Of a stretch of DNA of 64,000 nt, positions 18,853-26,812 are shown in pieces (the stretch's first letter is position 1; each line of letters opens with the position of its first letter). The position numbers and the translations under genes were made by a program. The stretch comes from Kosmotogaceae bacterium UBA1373. GTDB lineage: Bacteria; Thermotogota; Thermotogae; Petrotogales; Kosmotogaceae. The DNA is taken from positions 80,289 through 144,288 of the forward strand of contig DBRH01000012.1 of the NCBI GenBank assembly GCA_002305955.1. The letters are read 5' to 3'. The notes beneath the pieces were generated by a model. The model did no database searches. It saw only the letters and a program-made list of their open reading frames with translations, and was not told the origin of the DNA.

Positions 18853-20568
18853 TCAATCTATATACCTGTTCGTAATTGGCATTCTCCAGTCCTTGCCAAA
18901 GGCCCTTTTCGATACTTTTATGCCCGGTGCCCCCTGTTTGCGTTTGTATTCGCTTCTTTGCAGGAGCCTCAAGACATATTCAACTGTCTTTCTATCGAAT
19001 CCCTTGCTCACTATTTCGTCCAGTGAAAAGCTCTCTTCGATATAAAGTCTGAGTATGCCGTCCAGGATCTCGTAAAGGGGGAGGGAGTCCTGGTCTCTCT
19101 GGCCTTCTCTGAGTTCGGCCGTTGGCGCTTTCAAAAAGACGTTGCGGGGTATGATCTCGGTGCCGGCCTGTTCGTTAATTCTCTCGGCCACCCTGTAAAT
19201 CTGTGTCTTGTAGAGGTCTTTCAGTATCGCGAGACCTCCGGCCATATCGCCGTAAAGTGTTGCATATCCGGTTGCCATTTCACTTTTGTTGCCCGTAACC
19301 AGGACCAACCAACCGAATTTGTTAGACAGTCCCATCAGAATGATCCCCCTGATTCTGGCCTGAAAATTCTCCTCGGTTACATCGTGCGGTCTGTCTGAGA
19401 ACACCGGTCTCATCAGTCCATTGATCGAATCGAAGACGCTTTCTATTGGGATCTCGAATGTCTCTACTCCCAGATTTTCGGCCAGTTCGACGGCGTCCTT
19501 TTTCGACTCGTCGGACGTTATTCTGGAGGGCATCATCACGCCTTTGACGTTTTCCTTGCCGAGCGCTCTTACGGCCAGTACGGCAACGAGTGAGGAGTCC
19601 ATGCCACCACTGAGACCGAGAACGACCTTTTTGAACCCGTTCTTCTTTGCGTAGTCCCTCAGGCCTAACTCCAGTGAACGGATCAGGTCGTCTTCCTCGG
19701 ACGAATATTTATAAGTCTCTTCTGGCAGAAACTCTTGAGATTTCCTGTGGGGTATTTTTAAGTTTATCTCTTCGACTTCGACCTTCCTGTCGTAGCCCTT
19801 TCTCTTGCCTTCGAGGAGGTTGTAGCGCGTCGATTGATCGGTGTCTATATCTATGACAAGAAAATCCTCCTCGAAGGATCTGGCGACTATTCTATGGCCG
19901 TCGGGCATTATCGCGGTACTTCTGCCGTCGAAAACGAGCTCGTCCTGGCCGCCCGCGTAATTACAGTAAAGCATGCAGCAGGAGTATTCCATCGCTCGCG
20001 TCTGGAGGAGCGACATTCTGGTTCGGTTCTTGGTCGAAGTGAAGGGCGAGGCCGAGAGGTTCAGAATGAGGTTCGCGCCGGCTATCGCCTGATCGTTTGT
20101 CGGTCCGGCGGGAACCCAGATATCCTCGCATATGTTCACTCCGATCTTCAGGCTGCCGCTCTTGATTATCAGAGGGCGGGAGCCGGGAGTGAAGTACCGT
20201 CTTTCGTCGAATACGGAGTAGTTGGGGAGGTTCATCTTTCTATATACTCCCTTTATCTCGCCGTTCTGTATTATCGCCGCCGCGTTGTATATCTCCATCG
20301 GAAAATCCACGAACCCCACCACAACCATCGTGTCGCTACCGGTCGTGTATGCCGCGACTTCCTTCAGAACCCTGAGATTGTCGCGAAGAAAACCCGTGTG
20401 CAACAGCAGGTCTTCGGGGGGATATCCCGTTATCGTGAGTTCCGGGAAGAGAAGTATTCCCGCCCCGGTGGATCTGGCCCTGTCTATCGAACCGAGAATG
20501 ATCTTTTTGTTGGCTTCCAGATCGCCGACCGTTGTGTTTATCTGGGCCATTGCCGTTCTGATTATCAC
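18853..20568 (-). CDS. nadE: Glutamine-dependent NAD+ synthetase
   Basis: A 571-residue two-domain enzyme. The N-terminal carbon-nitrogen hydrolase domain (1 to about 260) supplies ammonia from glutamine; its catalytic triad regions are FPELTITGYPPEDLL, YRKMNLPNYSVFDE and GVNICEDIW. The C-terminal synthetase domain has the pyrophosphatase P-loop VLGLSGGMDSSLVAVLA near residue 310 and amidates nicotinic acid adenine dinucleotide to NAD+. It starts with GTG, overlaps the stop of the phospholipase-D-like gene (GTGA), and has AAGGAGGGGG upstream. The two genes form an operon immediately downstream of tRNA-Ala. Confidence 0.97.
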   Translation of the reverse strand: MIIRTAMAQINTTVGDLEANKKIILGSIDRARSTGAGILLFPELTITGYPPEDLLLHTGFLRDNLRVLKEVAAYTTGSDTMVVVGFVDFPMEIYNAAAIIQNGEIKGVYRKMNLPNYSVFDERRYFTPGSRPLIIKSGSLKIGVNICEDIWVPAGPTNDQAIAGANLILNLSASPFTSTKNRTRMSLLQTRAMEYSCCMLYCNYAGGQDELVFDGRSTAIMPDGHRIVARSFEEDFLVIDIDTDQSTRYNLLEGKRKGYDRKVEVEEINLKIPHRKSQEFLPEETYKYSSEEDDLIRSLELGLRDYAKKNGFKKVVLGLSGGMDSSLVAVLAVRALGKENVKGVMMPSRITSDESKKDAVELAENLGVETFEIPIESVFDSINGLMRPVFSDRPHDVTEENFQARIRGIILMGLSNKFGWLVLVTGNKSEMATGYATLYGDMAGGLAILKDLYKTQIYRVAERINEQAGTEIIPRNVFLKAPTAELREGQRDQDSLPLYEILDGILRLYIEESFSLDEIVSKGFDRKTVEYVLRLLQRSEYKRKQGAPGIKVSKRAFGKDWRMPITNRYID

Positions 20569-21473
20569 CGTACGCCCCCTCCTTTGAGATACTCTATATG
20601 TTCACGATACTGTCTGGAAAGTCCCTCGGAATCTATTATAGCAACGATTTCTCTGTTCTTGCCCCAGCCGCTCAGGGTTGCGTTTGCCGAGCCGGTTATG
20701 ACTTTTCTGCCGTCTATCACAAAGGTCTTGTCATGGATGGTGAAAGAGGCGTCTCCCCAAATAACCTCCATTCCGGTGGAGAGGAAATCTTCCAGAGGAG
20801 AAGAGAGGTTCCAGCTGTCAAGAACGCCCGAAACCCGAACTCCGCGGGATGCCTTGAACTTGAGAGCGGAAAGAACTGACGGATCCGTGAAGGCGAACAT
20901 GGCGAACGAGATCTCGTGTCTGGCCTTCATGAGCTCGCTTATCACTCTCTCCTTTGCCTTTTCTGACGGGCAGAGATAGAATTCCATGTTCTCGAAGCGC
21001 TTAGGCTCTCTCGATTCCCCGCTTATTATAGCTTCGTAGAAATCGACGAAGATCCCGGCCAGTTCCTTTGAATCAATTTGAATGAAACTGTTGGAATCCT
21101 CCCTGAGGCTGCCCTGAGTGAAGTTGCCCGTTCCGAACAGAACCCTTTCTCTATCCACCAAAATGAACTTGGAGTGAATCAGGGCCTGTGTACTATCGGT
21201 GAGCATCTCGAGGGTGGTGAGTTCTCCGAGGGCCCTTCCTACGGTCGAATCGTCGATCATGATTTTGATATCCACTCCCCTTGCCCCCAGTCTTTCCAGG
21301 CTCTCCATGACCTCTCGATCGTCCAGTGAGTAAGAGACGAGAATAACCTCCCTCCCGGCCGACTCGAGAAGCTCTACAATCCTTTCAACGGCAGTCCCGT
21401 CGTCTGTGAAGAAAACCACCGAAAGGACCGCCGCGTTGATTAAAAGCACCAGTGCGATAAACGTCCCTTTCAA
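20565..21473 (-). CDS. Phospholipase-D-like protein with N-terminal membrane anchor
   Basis: About 302 residues with two HxKx4D motifs, HSKFILVD followed by GTGNFT, and HDKTFVID followed by GSANATLSGWGKN. These define the PLD phosphodiesterase superfamily, which includes nucleases and lipid enzymes; specificity cannot be told. A hydrophobic stretch at the very N-terminus (FIALVLLINAAVLSVVFF) suggests a signal anchor or export. I chose TTG 21473, six bases after GAGGTG. The longer frame begins inside the neighbouring tRNA-Ala gene and is impossible. Its ribosome site lies only a few bases beyond the tRNA terminator, an arrangement discussed in the findings. Confidence 0.85.
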   Translation of the reverse strand: MKGTFIALVLLINAAVLSVVFFTDDGTAVERIVELLESAGREVILVSYSLDDREVMESLERLGARGVDIKIMIDDSTVGRALGELTTLEMLTDSTQALIHSKFILVDRERVLFGTGNFTQGSLREDSNSFIQIDSKELAGIFVDFYEAIISGESREPKRFENMEFYLCPSEKAKERVISELMKARHEISFAMFAFTDPSVLSALKFKASRGVRVSGVLDSWNLSSPLEDFLSTGMEVIWGDASFTIHDKTFVIDGRKVITGSANATLSGWGKNREIVAIIDSEGLSRQYREHIEYLKGGGVR

Positions 21474-21490
21474 GCCACTCACCTCTACCA

Positions 21491-21519
21491 GAAAAAAAAC
21501 AGGGAGCCAAAGCTCCCTG
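21491..21519 (-). terminator. Terminator-like hairpin between tRNA-Ala and the PLD gene
   Basis: Minus strand: CAGGGAGC pairs with GCTCCCTG (21512-21519 with 21500-21507) around a 4-base loop, followed by eight T. It lies 2 bases after the encoded CCA of tRNA-Ala and about 10 bases before the PLD ribosome site, so it may attenuate as well as terminate. Confidence 0.9.
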
Positions 21520-21521
21520 CC

Positions 21522-21597
21522 TGGTGGAGACGAAGGGATTCGAACCCTCGGCCTATACAATGCCATTGTATCGCGCTCCCAACTGCGCTACGTCCCC
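21522..21597 (-). tRNA. tRNA-Ala (GGC anticodon)
   Basis: Minus-strand cloverleaf. The acceptor stem is GGGGACG with CGTCTCC, containing one G-T wobble. The anticodon stem ATACA/TGTAT has loop ATGGCAT with anticodon GGC. The T arm contains GGTTCGAATCC, and CCA is encoded at 21522-21524. It reads Ala GCC and GCT codons. Confidence 0.96.
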
Positions 21598-21609
21598 ACT
21601 CCAGAAAAG

Positions 21610-21638
21610 ATTATACACTACCGTCCTTGACTTTTCAA
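21610..21638 (-). promoter_or_regulatory. Promoter of tRNA-Ala
   Basis: Near-consensus promoter on the minus strand: TTGAAA (21633-21638), a 17-base spacer and TATAAT (21610-21615). It is the only good promoter upstream of tRNA-Ala, the PLD gene and nadE. Confidence 0.9.
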
Positions 21639-21653
21639 CAGGTTAACAATCGA

Positions 21654-22577
21654 TCAGGCGTGCTTCCTGTTTTCGGAACTCTTCAGCCAGGTTATTACGA
21701 TCGGACTGGCTATGTACAGGGACGAGTACGTTCCTACAACAACTCCGACCAGCATTCCAAAAGCGAATGGCTGAAGTACCTCTCCTGAGAAAATGTACAG
21801 TGTCAAAACGGCTATGAACGTCGTGAACGATGTGTTGAAGGCTCTCACGATAACTTCGTTTATGCTTCTGTTGACGATCGTTTCGATACCGTCGGCCCCG
21901 CGCATCTTCTTTCTGTTCTCCCTTATCCTGTCGTAAACGACTATCGTATCGTTCAGGGAGTATCCCACCAGAGTCAGCAGCGAAGCTATAACCGGAGCGT
22001 TGATCTCGATGCCGAAAATGCTGTAGAAACCCAGAACGATCACCACGTCGTGAACCAGAGCGAGTATGGCCCCGACGGCGAAAGAGAATTTGAACCGTAT
22101 GGTTATGTACAGCAGGAGTAAAGCCATGGATACCACCACGGCTATCCAGGCGTAGCCCCTGATCTCCTGGGCCGCGTATCCGGATATGGTGCTTATGGAG
22201 AGGATGTTCTTATCGGTGACGCCTTCGCTACCCAGCGCCCTGAGCATCTTTCCCCTGATTATCTCTTCGTTCTCGTTGCTGTTGATGATTATGGAGAACC
22301 TGCCCGACTCTTCCTCGGTGCCCTCTTCCAGAAGCGGTCTCTGCTTTATTATCCTCGCGGATGCTAAATTTGCGTCCTCGGCCGAAAGGAGGCCCCTGAC
22401 CTCTGCCACGGTCATATTCTCATCGGGAACGGAGACGTTGACTTCTATACCGCCGGTAAAATCCACGCCGAAGTTGAAGCCTTTAGTGAAGAAGAAAACC
22501 AGGGAGACTGCTATCAAAAGGAGAGAAAGAGTGATATAGTACTTCTTCTTGCCTATAAAGTCTATGTTGAAGGTCAT
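21654..22577 (-). CDS. secF: Protein translocase subunit SecF
   Basis: A 307-residue inner-membrane protein with six predicted transmembrane segments and one large periplasmic loop after the first. The N-terminal FNFGVDFTGGIEVNV is the SecF signature, and the C-terminal half carries YSLNDTIVVYDRIRENRKK. With SecD it uses the proton gradient to help pull exported proteins through SecYEG. Its ATG overlaps the secD stop (ATGA). Confidence 0.98.
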   Translation of the reverse strand: MTFNIDFIGKKKYYITLSLLLIAVSLVFFFTKGFNFGVDFTGGIEVNVSVPDENMTVAEVRGLLSAEDANLASARIIKQRPLLEEGTEEESGRFSIIINSNENEEIIRGKMLRALGSEGVTDKNILSISTISGYAAQEIRGYAWIAVVVSMALLLLYITIRFKFSFAVGAILALVHDVVIVLGFYSIFGIEINAPVIASLLTLVGYSLNDTIVVYDRIRENRKKMRGADGIETIVNRSINEVIVRAFNTSFTTFIAVLTLYIFSGEVLQPFAFGMLVGVVVGTYSSLYIASPIVITWLKSSENRKHA

Positions 22578-24085
22578 CTGGCCTCTCTCCCTTCGTTTAC
22601 TTTTTTCGTCTTGAGGTACCTTTCCGGTTTGATGCCGCCGGCCATTGCAGTCAGTACCGTTCTCGAGACAACTATGTTGGTGAACATGGCCCCGATAACA
22701 CCTATTATGAGAGTTATGGCAAAGCCCTTAACGGTTCCAGTACCGAAGTAGAAGAGAACGATGCCGGCGAGGATAGTGGTTATGTTGGCGTCGAAGATCG
22801 TCCAGACGACTTTCGAGAAGGCGGAATCTATGGCATTTTCCGTGGTCTTTCCCAGCTGGAGCTCTTCCTTTATTCTCTCGAAGATGAGAACGTTTCCATC
22901 GACGGTCATACCTATCGTGAGAACGATACCGGCAATACCGGGAAGTGTCAGTATCGAACCGGTAAGCGAGACCATGCCCATCAGTAGAACGCCGTTGTAA
23001 AGCAGGGCGATGTCGGCCACGATGCCCATCTTACCGTAGATGACCAGCATATAGATCATTATAAGGATCAGCCCGCCGATACCTGCCCAGAGACTGGCGT
23101 TGATGATGTCTCTACCGAGAGTCGGCGAGAGAACGCGTTTGTTGAAGGCCGAAAGTTCGACCGGCAGGTTTCCGCTTCCGACCAGAATGGAGACTTCTTT
23201 GGCCTCGTCGAGAGAATTGAGCCCTTCTATGACGGCGTTTCCGTCGCTGATCTGTGTCTGAACCAGAGGGGCAATTATTACATTCTCGTCTAGAACGATC
23301 GCCAATCTCTTTCTGATATCAGTGTCTGTGTAGGTCGATTTGACCGAAGTGATCTCCCTGAAAGTCCTGGAACCTTCGGAGTTGAACTTCAGCGAGACCA
23401 TGAATCTACCCTGCCCCGGCCTGGGCTGGTTGTTAACCAACGATTTGGCTTCTGTGACAACACTGCCGTCAAGCTCGACATAGCTTGATCCGACGGCGAT
23501 TCTGGGACTTATGAAGTACCAGTTGTTGTTCTGAACCCCGTTTACGTATTCACCGAAATGGAGTTCTTTTATCCAGAAAGGCTCTCCGCCCTGGAGTTTT
23601 CGCCTACTTATTTCCAGAGACATTCCCGCAGGAATAGATGGAGTCGAACTCGATGTCTCTATGGCAAGGACATCGGCGAAATATAGCTTACCTGTCTTTC
23701 CAACAAGGCTCTCGGCGCGCAACACATCTGTGATTCCCGGGATCTGGACCCTCACCCTGACGGGAGGTATATCCTCGCCGAAAGAGATCGCGGTCGTGAT
23801 CTTTTCGACGGTTGCTTCGGTGAAACCGGCGGCATCCAGCCTGGTCCTCAAAACCTCGATTACTCTGTCGGCCAGAGCGCTCATTTCTTCTTTCGAAACA
23901 TCTGTGACCATCTGGTACTCAAGAAGGGCCCCTCCCTTTATATCGAGACCCAGCTTGATGTTGGCAGCGATCTTATCCAGGAAACTGCTGCCGGACGGAG
24001 CATTGCCGTGCGGTATGAGCAGGGGCAGCAAGGCTCCCACAAGTACCACGACGGTTACGATCAAGCGTTTTTGGTTTGCTCTCAT
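22574..24085 (-). CDS. secD: Protein translocase subunit SecD
   Basis: About 503 residues: one N-terminal transmembrane segment, a large periplasmic region beginning LGLDIKGGALLEYQM, and a C-terminal block of five membrane segments with IAGIVLTIGMTVDGNVLIFERIKEE (read in two parts). SecD and SecF form the accessory complex of the Sec pathway. I start at ATG 24085 (MRANQKRLIVTVV), a normal SecD N-terminus. A longer frame from TTG 24127 adds a non-conserved stretch; the GGAAGGGGG purine run is oddly far from the chosen ATG, so the start is slightly uncertain. It lies between yajC and secF. Confidence 0.96.
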   Translation of the reverse strand: MRANQKRLIVTVVVLVGALLPLLIPHGNAPSGSSFLDKIAANIKLGLDIKGGALLEYQMVTDVSKEEMSALADRVIEVLRTRLDAAGFTEATVEKITTAISFGEDIPPVRVRVQIPGITDVLRAESLVGKTGKLYFADVLAIETSSSTPSIPAGMSLEISRRKLQGGEPFWIKELHFGEYVNGVQNNNWYFISPRIAVGSSYVELDGSVVTEAKSLVNNQPRPGQGRFMVSLKFNSEGSRTFREITSVKSTYTDTDIRKRLAIVLDENVIIAPLVQTQISDGNAVIEGLNSLDEAKEVSILVGSGNLPVELSAFNKRVLSPTLGRDIINASLWAGIGGLILIMIYMLVIYGKMGIVADIALLYNGVLLMGMVSLTGSILTLPGIAGIVLTIGMTVDGNVLIFERIKEELQLGKTTENAIDSAFSKVVWTIFDANITTILAGIVLFYFGTGTVKGFAITLIIGVIGAMFTNIVVSRTVLTAMAGGIKPERYLKTKKVNEGREAR

Positions 24086-24151
24086 ACGGATTTTGCCCGA
24101 AGTTCTCGGACAGACACCCCCTTCCAATATCTACGGATAAAACTGCTATAG

Positions 24152-24541
24152 TTACTGCTTGACTGTCACATCGGGCTCGATCTCTTCTTTGTCGCCCTCG
24201 CCCCTGTTAACGACAACGGCTATCGCTTTTCTGGTTACGTCGAGTTCCGTACCGGTGCCCGTCCTCAATCTGAGGCTGTCTGGTTTTATCAATGTAATCT
24301 TCCCGATTATTCCTCCCGCCGTAACTACTTTGTCGCCTACCTTTATTTTCTCCATCATCTGCTTGAACTGCTTGTCTCTCTTTCTCTGAGGCATGATGAT
24401 AAGAAAGTAGAAAAAGGCGACCATGAGGACCAGCCAGATGATGATCCCAGTGAAGCCTCCGCTCGTCGCACCGGCGTCAGTCGTGGGAGCGGCCGCATCG
24501 CCAGCGGGGGCGTATGCTATAAAACTTAGGATTGGTAACAT
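24152..24541 (-). CDS. yajC: Sec translocon accessory subunit YajC
   Basis: 129 residues with one transmembrane helix (IIIWLVLMVAFFYFLIIMPQ) followed by the conserved cytosolic segment KIKVGDKVVTAGGIIGKI. YajC associates with SecD and SecF. Unusually there is an extra N-terminal region of about 30 residues rich in Ala, Gly and Thr before the helix. It has a TCCTCC-complement ribosome site (AGGAGGAA) and is first in yajC-secD-secF. Confidence 0.95.
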   Translation of the reverse strand: MLPILSFIAYAPAGDAAAPTTDAGATSGGFTGIIIWLVLMVAFFYFLIIMPQRKRDKQFKQMMEKIKVGDKVVTAGGIIGKITLIKPDSLRLRTGTGTELDVTRKAIAVVVNRGEGDKEEIEPDVTVKQ

Positions 24542-24578
24542 TTACATTCCTCCTGTCGTGGATAGAGCATTCTGTAAG

Positions 24579-24607
24579 ATTTTACCAGAATAGATTATGC
24601 AATTCAA
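24579..24607 (-). promoter_or_regulatory. Promoter of yajC-secD-secF
   Basis: Minus strand: TTGAAT (24602-24607), a 17-base spacer and TAAAAT (24579-24584) with a TGG extended -10. It is divergent from the frr promoter. Confidence 0.78.
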
Positions 24608-24659
24608 CTGAGAATGCATTTGTGGGTTGTCTGTGCACTCGTCACCCAAAACGATGACA

Positions 24660-24668
24660 TGATATAAT
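24660..24668 (+). promoter_or_regulatory. Extended -10 promoter of the frr operon
   Basis: TGA followed by consensus TATAAT (24663-24668), about 25 bases before the frr ribosome site. No good -35 hexamer is present, which is normal for an extended -10 promoter. Confidence 0.68.
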
Positions 24669-24702
24669 TTCCCATGACTAACGGAAGAAAGGGAGGTTTA
24701 TG

Positions 24703-25257
24703 ATGAGTAGTCTTCTAAAAGATGCCGAAAACAGAATGAATAAGAGTGTGGAGAAGATTGTAGAGGAATACGGTCAAATGAGGACGGGAAGACCTTCGCC
24801 GGCACTTCTCGAGTCAGTGAAAGTCGATTACTACGGTGTTCCCACCCCCATAAATCAGCTCGCTACCATCACCGCAACCGAAGACAGAACCCTGATCATA
24901 AAACCCTGGGACAAGACGGTCCTCAGCCAGATCGAAAAGGCCATATTCGCCTCCAAGCTCGACCTGACTCCGATGAACGACGGTGTAAATATCAAGCTGA
25001 ACTTCCCCACTCCGACTACCGAACAGAGAGATAAATGGGTGAAGATAGCCAGAGAAAACGCCGAAAAGGGCAAGATCGCCGTGAGAAACATCAGGAGAGA
25101 CGTGATAAAGGAAGCCAGAGATCTCCAGAAAGCTTCCGAAATGACCGAAGACGATCTGAAGAAATTCGAAGAGGATATCCAGGAACTGACCAATAAATAT
25201 GTTCTCGAAATGGACAAAGCCTTCGAGAAGAAGAGCAAGGAGATCATGGAGTTCTAA
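24703..25257 (+). CDS. frr: Ribosome recycling factor
   Basis: About 184 residues, normal RRF length. Family segments include [20 protein letters not shown] near the N-terminus, [20 protein letters not shown], and the C-terminal helix rich in charged residues. RRF with EF-G splits post-termination ribosomes. Two ATGs are adjacent; the second (24703) has six-base spacing from GGGAGG, the first only three. The stop overlaps the uppS start (TAATG), beginning a tightly packed operon. Confidence 0.98.
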   Translation: MSSLLKDAENRMNKSVEKIVEEYGQMRTGRPSPALLESVKVDYYGVPTPINQLATITATEDRTLIIKPWDKTVLSQIEKAIFASKLDLTPMNDGVNIKLNFPTPTTEQRDKWVKIARENAEKGKIAVRNIRRDVIKEARDLQKASEMTEDDLKKFEEDIQELTNKYVLEMDKAFEKKSKEIMEF

Positions 25258-25952
25258 TGAGCCTTCCCGGTCATGTTGCCATAATAATGGACGGTAACGG
25301 CCGCTGGGCGGAAAAGAGAGGACTGGAAAGAATAGAAGGCCACAGGAGAGGAGCGGAAGTTGCCGATGCGGCCTCCCACTGGTGTGCCGATCTAGGCATC
25401 AAGTACGTGACGCTGTACGCTTTTTCCACCGAAAACTGGAAGAGACCGGAGAGAGAAGTGGACTTTCTCTTTGAGCTTATGTTGATGTACATAGCGAGCC
25501 AGTTGCAGAACATGCTGGACGAGAGCGTAAGGATGCGCTTCATAGGCCGGATAAACGATCTTCCGGAGAAGTTAAGAGGGTTCACGAAGCTGATCGAAGC
25601 CAGAACCGCCGGCGGAAAGAAGCTTACTGTAATAGTCGCCCTCAATTACGGTGGGCGTGCGGAGATAGTAGATTCGATTAACAGGTTTATTGAAAGCCAG
25701 AAAACTGACGAAAAGAGAAGAATAACAGAGGAAGATATCACCGGCAATCTCTATTTACCGGAAGTACCTGATCCCGACCTTATAATAAGAACCTCCGGCG
25801 AGGAACGGCTCAGCAATTTTCTCATGTGGCAGAGTATATACAGCGAGTTTTATTTCACAAAGACTCTCTGGCCAGACTTCACCAAAGAGGAGTTTCTCGA
25901 GATAATGGAGGAATACTCGAAGAGAAAACGAAGGTTTGGTGCCCATCAATGA
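25257..25952 (+). CDS. uppS: Isoprenyl transferase (undecaprenyl diphosphate synthase)
   Basis: A 231-residue cis-prenyltransferase. It extends farnesyl diphosphate with isopentenyl diphosphate to make the C55 carrier lipid for cell-wall synthesis. The catalytic P-loop-like IIMDGNGRWAEKRG, YAFSTENWKRP, VALNYGGRAEIVDS, and DLIIRTSGEERLSNFLMWQS signatures are all present. It is the usual neighbour of frr and cdsA. Confidence 0.98.
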   Translation: MSLPGHVAIIMDGNGRWAEKRGLERIEGHRRGAEVADAASHWCADLGIKYVTLYAFSTENWKRPEREVDFLFELMLMYIASQLQNMLDESVRMRFIGRINDLPEKLRGFTKLIEARTAGGKKLTVIVALNYGGRAEIVDSINRFIESQKTDEKRRITEEDITGNLYLPEVPDPDLIIRTSGEERLSNFLMWQSIYSEFYFTKTLWPDFTKEEFLEIMEEYSKRKRRFGAHQ

Positions 25953-26800
25953 TGAAGAAACTGTCCGAGACCACTATCAGAATAGTAACCGCAGCAGTGA
26001 TAGCCCCATTTGTAATTCTTTGCTTTGTGAGTTACTTTTCTTTCATAGGATTGGTCTCGTCCGTTGTGCTCTTTGCCAGCTACGAATATTTGAAGTTCAG
26101 CCTGAAGAACAGCAATCACGATGTCGTAAGGGTGGTTATATCCGGTATCATTCCCGCCATAATCGTTGTGTACGGCATTTTGCTTTATAGATCAAGCCTT
26201 ATGAGCTTTCAAAGACCCGAGCTGATATTCGCGGTCGGCGTGATCTCCCTCTCCTCGATCGTTATAATGACGGTGTCAGACGTCAAGAGCGCGAAAGACA
26301 TAATCGTGAACTCGGTCTTTTCACTCATATACGTAGGATTCGATCTGGCCTTCTTCTACCATATATATCTTCGCTTCGGCTCTTCGATGGCCTTGCTGGC
26401 GTTGACCTCCGTGTGGCTCTTTGACACAGGGGCATACTTTTCAGGCAAGCGATTCGGGCACATCAGGATCTCGCCCAGTTACAGTCCCAAGAAGAGTCTC
26501 GAGGGTGTGATCGGCGGATATGTGACGACCATACTTTTCATGATCGCTTTCATCTATATCAGTGGTCTGCTCGGCCTCTACAACGGACCGGAACTGGGGT
26601 TGTTCCAGATAGCAATTCTCGCCATGGTAGTATCGATCTTCGGTACGATAGGCGATATAGTCGAGTCTTCATTCAAGAGATATCACGGCGTTAAGGATTC
26701 GGGCAACTTGTTGCCCGGTCACGGTGGTATGCTTGATCGTATAGATGGCGTGCTCTTCGTGACACCCATGTTCTATATATTTCTGACTTTGTTGACCTGA
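25949..26800 (+). CDS. cdsA: Phosphatidate cytidylyltransferase (CDP-diglyceride synthase)
   Basis: 283 residues with about eight transmembrane segments. The family signature GDIVESSFKRYHGVKDSGNL continuing to GHGGMLDRIDG lies near the C-terminus. It makes CDP-diacylglycerol, the precursor of membrane phospholipids. I start at ATG 25949, overlapping the uppS stop (ATGA); the longer frame lies entirely inside uppS. The gene ends 12 nt before alaS. Confidence 0.95.
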   Translation: MMKKLSETTIRIVTAAVIAPFVILCFVSYFSFIGLVSSVVLFASYEYLKFSLKNSNHDVVRVVISGIIPAIIVVYGILLYRSSLMSFQRPELIFAVGVISLSSIVIMTVSDVKSAKDIIVNSVFSLIYVGFDLAFFYHIYLRFGSSMALLALTSVWLFDTGAYFSGKRFGHIRISPSYSPKKSLEGVIGGYVTTILFMIAFIYISGLLGLYNGPELGLFQIAILAMVVSIFGTIGDIVESSFKRYHGVKDSGNLLPGHGGMLDRIDGVLFVTPMFYIFLTLLT

Positions 26801-26812
26801 GGAGGTTCCGCC

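Noticed and set aside
19834..20979. A 381-codon plus-strand open frame
   Set aside because: It lies antisense to nadE and the PLD gene, has no ribosome site and an amino-acid composition unlike a real protein. Both genes beneath it have clear family motifs.
21406..21630. A short plus-strand frame with GDEGIRTLGLYNAIV
   Set aside because: This is the well-known spurious translation of the reverse complement of a tRNA gene (tRNA-Ala).
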